DNA from: CALAZP01 sp964410725
Lineage (GTDB): Bacteria; Bacteroidota; Bacteroidia; Chitinophagales; Saprospiraceae
Assembly (NCBI GenBank): GCA_964410725.1
Contig: CAYPID010000046.1
Location: forward strand, 1-16,718
Reading direction: 5' to 3'
DNA length: 16,718 nt
The position numbers and the translations under genes are program-made. Below are positions 13,121 through 16,718 of the stretch, one piece after another. The notes below the pieces were generated by a model that saw only the letters and a list, made by a program, of their open reading frames with translations, ran no database searches and was not told the origin of the DNA. Within the stretch, counting starts at the first letter, position 1. Each line of letters starts with the position of its first letter.

Positions 13121-16078
13121 GTGTATCTCAACTGTCATACGTTTTATAGCATGCGATACGGCACCCTATCACCTCAAGAATTGGTGGATTGGGGTGCTCA
13201 GAATGGGGTTACCACTCTTGCACTTACCGACATCAATAACACGAGTGGCGCCTTTGAATTTATACAACGCTGTCAAGCTGTGGCTATCAAGCCAGTATTG
13301 GGTATTGACTTCAGGGATAAAGATAGAAAGATGCTATACATCGGTCTGGCACGCAACTCGGAAGGTTTTAGACAATTAAATGCTTTTTTAACTCAATATG
13401 CGGCCCCAGGTCAAGAACTCCCCCCTACTCCACCTGACTTACCTGATTGTTGGATCATCTATCCATTGGGAAGAAACATCCATCAACTGGCTGCCAATGA
13501 ATTAATAGGAATTCGCTTGCAAGAGGTTAATCATTTTTCCCTTCGGGAAATGTCGGCCGCGCATCCCGGTCAATTGGTCATATTACACCCCGTTTCTTTC
13601 GGTTATCCCGAAGACCATCAGACGCACCAACTACTCAGAGCCATCGACCTCAATACGCTGATTACCAAAATAGATGCCACTAATAGCGCGCACCCCAACG
13701 AATGGTTGCAGCCTCCGGATACCCTATTAAAAGCCTTTGAAGCTTTTCCCGAAATCATTCAACACACAGAACATATCCTATCCACCTGCCATATAGATAT
13801 TCCATCGGGTCTTCATAATAATAAAAAGCATTTTACCGGAGGTGAGGAAAGCGATTATCGCCTACTGGAAAAACTAACAGAAAATGGAAGAAAAAAACGG
13901 TACGGCTCAGAGAACCCCCTCGCTAATGAACGCATCCAAAAAGAACTGAGCGTTATTAGACGACAAGCGTTCTGTGCCTATTTTCTCATCACCTGGGATA
14001 TTATCAGATATGCTCAATCGGTAGGATATCACCATGTAGGAAGAGGAAGTGGTGCCAATTCCATTGTCGCTTTTTGCCTCGGCATTACCGATGTAGATCC
14101 ACTGGAACTCGACCTGTATTTTGAGAGATTTATCAATCCATACCGAAGTAGCCCTCCGGATTTTGATATCGATTTCTCCTGGGACGAACGCGATGATATC
14201 ACAGATTATATATTCAAACGATACGGAAGTGAACACACCGCCCTGCTCGCTACTTATAACACCTTCAAAGGACGATCCATTATCAGAGAACTCGGCAAGG
14301 TATATGGGCTGCCCAAACCAGCCATTGACCGAATTATAGACTCCCCTGAAAATGAAGGGAGTCATCAGGACTTGGTCGCCGAAATTATTCGCCAAGGCAA
14401 AAAAATTGAAGGCCTGCCCAACTACTTGTCGATACACGCAGGTGGGGTACTCATTAGCGAACGCCCTATCTACTACTATACCGCGCTTCAACTGATGCCC
14501 AAGGGATTTCCCATCACTCACTTTGACATGCATCATGCAGAGGATATGGGATTTCACAAGCTAGATATACTCAGTCAACGCGGTCTGGGGCATATCAAAG
14601 ACAGTATTGCCTTAATCAAGAGAAACTACGATATCGATCTCGATATACATCGAATTCGGGATATCAAACAAGACCCAAAGGTAAAAGCACAACTCCAATC
14701 CGGACAATGTATGGGTTGCTTTTATATCGAATCACCCGCTATGCGCGGACTTCTTCACAAACTCAGATGCGACGATTACGTCCAACTGGTTGCCGCAAGC
14801 TCCATTATAAGACCAGGAGTCTCCAGTTCTGGTATGATGCGAGAATTTATTCAGCGGTTTCATCAACCCGATAGTTTCAAGTATTTACATCCTATATTTG
14901 AACAACACTTGGGTGAAACCTATGGCGTAATGGTCTATCAAGAAGATGTGATGAAAATACTTCACCACTTTGCAGGGTTAGATTTGGATGAAAGCGATGT
15001 GTTGCGCCGTATTATGTGTGGCAAAAAAACTAAAGGAGATACCCCTCAGAGGTTAGAAAAGAAATACTATGACAACTGTAAAGCTAGGGGGTATTCCAGC
15101 GAGCTGAGCCAAGAAGTATGGCGTCAAATTGAAAGTTTCTCCGGATATTCCTTTTGTAAAGCTCATTCGGCAAGTTTTGCTGTGGAAAGTTTTCAATCGC
15201 TCTACCTCAAGGCTTATTATCCATTGGAGTTTATGGTAGCCGTTATCAATAACTTTGGTGGTTTTTACAGTACCGAATACTATTTTCACGAAGCGCGCAT
15301 GTGCGGAGCTACCATACACGCCCCTTGTGTCAACCACAGCAGGTACCATACGGATATTGACCAAAAAGATATTTACATTGGATTCATCCACCTGCAGGGC
15401 ATGGAACGTACCGTTGCTCATCAGATTGTCAATCGTCGATTACAAGGTGGTCCATTTACGAGCCTGGAAGATTTTATCAATCGGGTTGATATTGGCGCAG
15501 AACAACTCGAAATTCTCATTCGGATTGGAGCTTTTAGATTTATCGGCAAAAAAAAATACGAACTCATGTGGGAGAAAAATGCCCTCATGCGCTCCTACTG
15601 CTCCACCAATAATACTGGTAATCTTTTTGAAGAGCGGGTGGCTAACTGGCAACTGCCGGTTGATGCATTAGAAGAGCATCCCTTTGATCAACACTTCGAC
15701 GAAATTGAATTATTGGGATTTCCACTTTGTAGTCCTTTTGAATTACTCGAACCCAATGCCGTACCCACTCAACTTTCACTCACAACGGCGCATCAACTCA
15801 AAAACCAATCAGGTCAATTTATATATATATTAGGCTATTATGTTTGCCGAAAAACCATCCGAACGAAAAAGGGTCAACCCATGGAATTCGGAACCTGGAT
15901 TGATACCGAAGGTCATTTTTTCGATACCACCCATTTTCACCTTTCGAATCAAAAAAATAAGTTTACCGGAAAGGGAATCTACTTAATTAAAGGAAAGGTT
16001 ACACTAGATTTTGACTTTCCCAATATAGAAGTAATCGCTATGAAAAGATTACCCATCGTCAAAGATCAAAGATTTTAA
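13121..16078 (+). CDS. dnaE: Short error-prone DnaE-type DNA polymerase (C-family, ImuC/DnaE2-like)
   Basis: A 985-aa C-family polymerase alpha subunit. The start is the GTG at 13121, 6 nt after the dinB stop, because the PHP domain begins at once (Y-L-N-C-H-T-F-Y-S). In that domain the usual H-x-H reads N4-C-H6 and the L-T-D-H motif reads L-T-D37-I, so proofreading metal binding is probably lost. The palm is intact: V-G-R-G-S-G-A-N (306-313), P-D-F-D349-I-D351-F and K-L-D482, matching the three catalytic aspartates of E. coli DnaE. Fingers motifs such as R-P-G-V-S-S-S-G-M and M-V-Y-Q-E-D-V (604-610) follow. The C-terminus has an OB-like segment (about 900-975) and is shorter than in the replicative enzyme (about 1160 aa); the best clamp-motif remnant is G-N-L-F-E (833-837). 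It probably extends from bypassed lesions together with DinB. Confidence 0.92.
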   Translation: MYLNCHTFYSMRYGTLSPQELVDWGAQNGVTTLALTDINNTSGAFEFIQRCQAVAIKPVLGIDFRDKDRKMLYIGLARNSEGFRQLNAFLTQYAAPGQELPPTPPDLPDCWIIYPLGRNIHQLAANELIGIRLQEVNHFSLREMSAAHPGQLVILHPVSFGYPEDHQTHQLLRAIDLNTLITKIDATNSAHPNEWLQPPDTLLKAFEAFPEIIQHTEHILSTCHIDIPSGLHNNKKHFTGGEESDYRLLEKLTENGRKKRYGSENPLANERIQKELSVIRRQAFCAYFLITWDIIRYAQSVGYHHVGRGSGANSIVAFCLGITDVDPLELDLYFERFINPYRSSPPDFDIDFSWDERDDITDYIFKRYGSEHTALLATYNTFKGRSIIRELGKVYGLPKPAIDRIIDSPENEGSHQDLVAEIIRQGKKIEGLPNYLSIHAGGVLISERPIYYYTALQLMPKGFPITHFDMHHAEDMGFHKLDILSQRGLGHIKDSIALIKRNYDIDLDIHRIRDIKQDPKVKAQLQSGQCMGCFYIESPAMRGLLHKLRCDDYVQLVAASSIIRPGVSSSGMMREFIQRFHQPDSFKYLHPIFEQHLGETYGVMVYQEDVMKILHHFAGLDLDESDVLRRIMCGKKTKGDTPQRLEKKYYDNCKARGYSSELSQEVWRQIESFSGYSFCKAHSASFAVESFQSLYLKAYYPLEFMVAVINNFGGFYSTEYYFHEARMCGATIHAPCVNHSRYHTDIDQKDIYIGFIHLQGMERTVAHQIVNRRLQGGPFTSLEDFINRVDIGAEQLEILIRIGAFRFIGKKKYELMWEKNALMRSYCSTNNTGNLFEERVANWQLPVDALEEHPFDQHFDEIELLGFPLCSPFELLEPNAVPTQLSLTTAHQLKNQSGQFIYILGYYVCRKTIRTKKGQPMEFGTWIDTEGHFFDTTHFHLSNQKNKFTGKGIYLIKGKVTLDFDFPNIEVIAMKRLPIVKDQRF

Positions 16079-16094
16079 TTTTATTTAGCTTACC

Positions 16095-16111
16095 TTCGAC
16101 CTTAAGTCGAA
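16095..16111. repeat. 6-bp dyad between dnaE and the FKBP gene
   Basis: TTCGAC (16095-16100) and GTCGAA (16106-16111) pair across a 5-nt loop, 17 nt after the dnaE stop and 19 nt before the FKBP start. No T tract follows, so termination is doubtful. It would lie in the leader of the FKBP gene. Confidence 0.4.
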
Positions 16112-16129
16112 ACCTATCAAAACAATTTT

Positions 16130-16615
16130 ATGCAGATTGCTAAACACACTGTAGTAGCACTTCACTACAAACTTCAAGAAAAGGATGCTAATGGAGAAAT
16201 GGTTGAAGAGACCTTTGGGGCTGAACCCCTTGTATTTTTATATGGTGCAGGTCAGATGATTCCAGCTTTTGAGGAGCATCTGTCAGGAAAGGAAGTAGGT
16301 GATACTTTTGCTTTTGGTATTCCAAGTGCTGAAGCTTATGGAGCAGTTGATCAAGATGCCATCATATCGCTACCCATCAATATTTTTGAGGTAGATGGCC
16401 AACCCGATACAGAAATTCTGCAAATTGGCAACTCCGTTCCTATGAGCGACGATGAAGGCAACCAAATGACGGGAACTATATTAGAAATTAAAGAGGAAGA
16501 AGTAGTCATGGATTTCAATCATCCTATGGCAGGAATTGACCTTTATTTTACCGGCCTGATAGAAAGTGTACGAGCAGCTACTCCAGCTGAGTTGGAGCAA
16601 GGTCTTATGCCTTAA
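16130..16615 (+). CDS. SlyD-like FKBP-type peptidyl-prolyl isomerase
   Basis: A 161-aa cytoplasmic prolyl isomerase and chaperone. The FKBP half-domain includes V-V-A-L-H-Y-K-L (8-15), P-L-V-F-L-Y-G-A-G-Q-M-I-P-A-F-E (33-48) and the A-Y-G motif. An inserted flap domain (about 69-124) follows. The fold then closes with D-F-N-H-P-M-A-G-I-D-L-Y-F, equivalent to the N-H-P-L-A-G motif of SlyD, and A-T-P-A-E-L-E-Q-G. The histidine- and cysteine-rich metal-binding tail of E. coli SlyD is absent, as in many relatives. No signal peptide is seen. It lies 51 nt after dnaE and has its own leader dyad, so it is probably an independent gene of the host rather than part of the polymerase cassette. Confidence 0.94.
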   Translation: MQIAKHTVVALHYKLQEKDANGEMVEETFGAEPLVFLYGAGQMIPAFEEHLSGKEVGDTFAFGIPSAEAYGAVDQDAIISLPINIFEVDGQPDTEILQIGNSVPMSDDEGNQMTGTILEIKEEEVVMDFNHPMAGIDLYFTGLIESVRAATPAELEQGLMP

Positions 16616-16684
16616 ATTATTAGACTCTGCCGCTATTTGAGGTAAGCATTCTTGGTTCGAGCCTCAGAGAGGGAGCAACTTATA

Positions 16685-16718
16685 ATGATAAAACGGTTAT
16701 ACTGTCATAGTGTAACGG
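16685..16718 (+). CDS. Possible start of another gene, cut by the window end
   Basis: ATG at 16685 opens a frame of 11 codons (M-I-K-R-L-Y-C-H-S-V-T) that runs off the window. A purine-rich stretch (GAGAGGGAG) ends about 10 nt upstream. The bases also form an 8-bp hairpin with one G-U pair (16696-16703 with 16709-16716), so this may be a regulatory stem instead. Evidence is slight. Confidence 0.15.
   Translation, partial: MIKRLYCHSVT

Noticed and set aside
13907..14557. 216-codon leftward open frame inside dnaE, and other long antisense frames in dinB and dnaE
   Set aside because: These are shadows of a well-supported polymerase gene. The translations show no family motifs and arise from codon bias on the coding strand.
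16645..16680. GGTTCGAGCC stretch resembling a tRNA T-arm
   Set aside because: The flanking bases do not form the 5-bp T stem, and no acceptor stem, D-arm or anticodon arm can be drawn around it.

Overview
The window looks like chromosomal DNA of a Bacteroidota bacterium, probably of the Cytophagales/Cyclobacteriaceae type; the rank below phylum is a guess. Grounds: a fused ResB-CcsA cytochrome c synthetase, a DUF6029-like outer-membrane protein, a lipoprotein with an S-C-S-K-D start typical of the phylum, AT-rich leaders with almost no Shine-Dalgarno sequences, and many exported hydrolases.

Layout. Bases 1-72 hold the tail of an unidentified gene. Bases 235-5838 are a tight four-gene rightward operon (gaps 10, 13 and 10 nt): ccsBA, a thioredoxin-fold lipoprotein, a TlpA/ResA-like thioredoxin and a DUF6029-like barrel protein. 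This reads as System II cytochrome c maturation with its thiol-reducing partners. After a 356-nt gap come three genes for exported hydrolases: a leftward P1/S58 (DmpA-type) aminopeptidase and, divergent from it, an SGNH hydrolase followed by an M20-type metallohydrolase with an altered metal site. A leftward family-61 glycosyltransferase (9754-10785) converges on the M20 gene.

Bases 10786-11531 have no gene of ordinary size but are full of structure: two leftward terminator-like hairpins, several perfect inverted repeats, a 35-codon leftward ORF, and a cluster of short direct repeats (three perfect 10-bp copies). Next to it is a leftward 69-aa helix-turn-helix gene. This is the least explained part of the window; it may be a regulatory RNA locus or the remains or attachment region of a mobile element.

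Bases 11948-16078 are a two-gene rightward cassette: a catalytically complete Y-family polymerase (dinB) with a clamp-binding motif, and 6 nt later a short DnaE-type polymerase (985 aa) with an intact palm and a degenerate PHP domain. They probably form a translesion/mutagenic repair module analogous to imuB-dnaE2, but with an active Y-polymerase and with no lexA or imuA gene beside it. A near-perfect 22-bp palindrome upstream of dinB is the best operator candidate. The window closes with a SlyD-like FKBP prolyl isomerase and 103 nt that may contain the start of another gene.

No CRISPR array, tRNA, rRNA, complete insertion sequence or known defence system was seen. The catalytic-residue comparisons rest on remembered family motifs, not on alignments.
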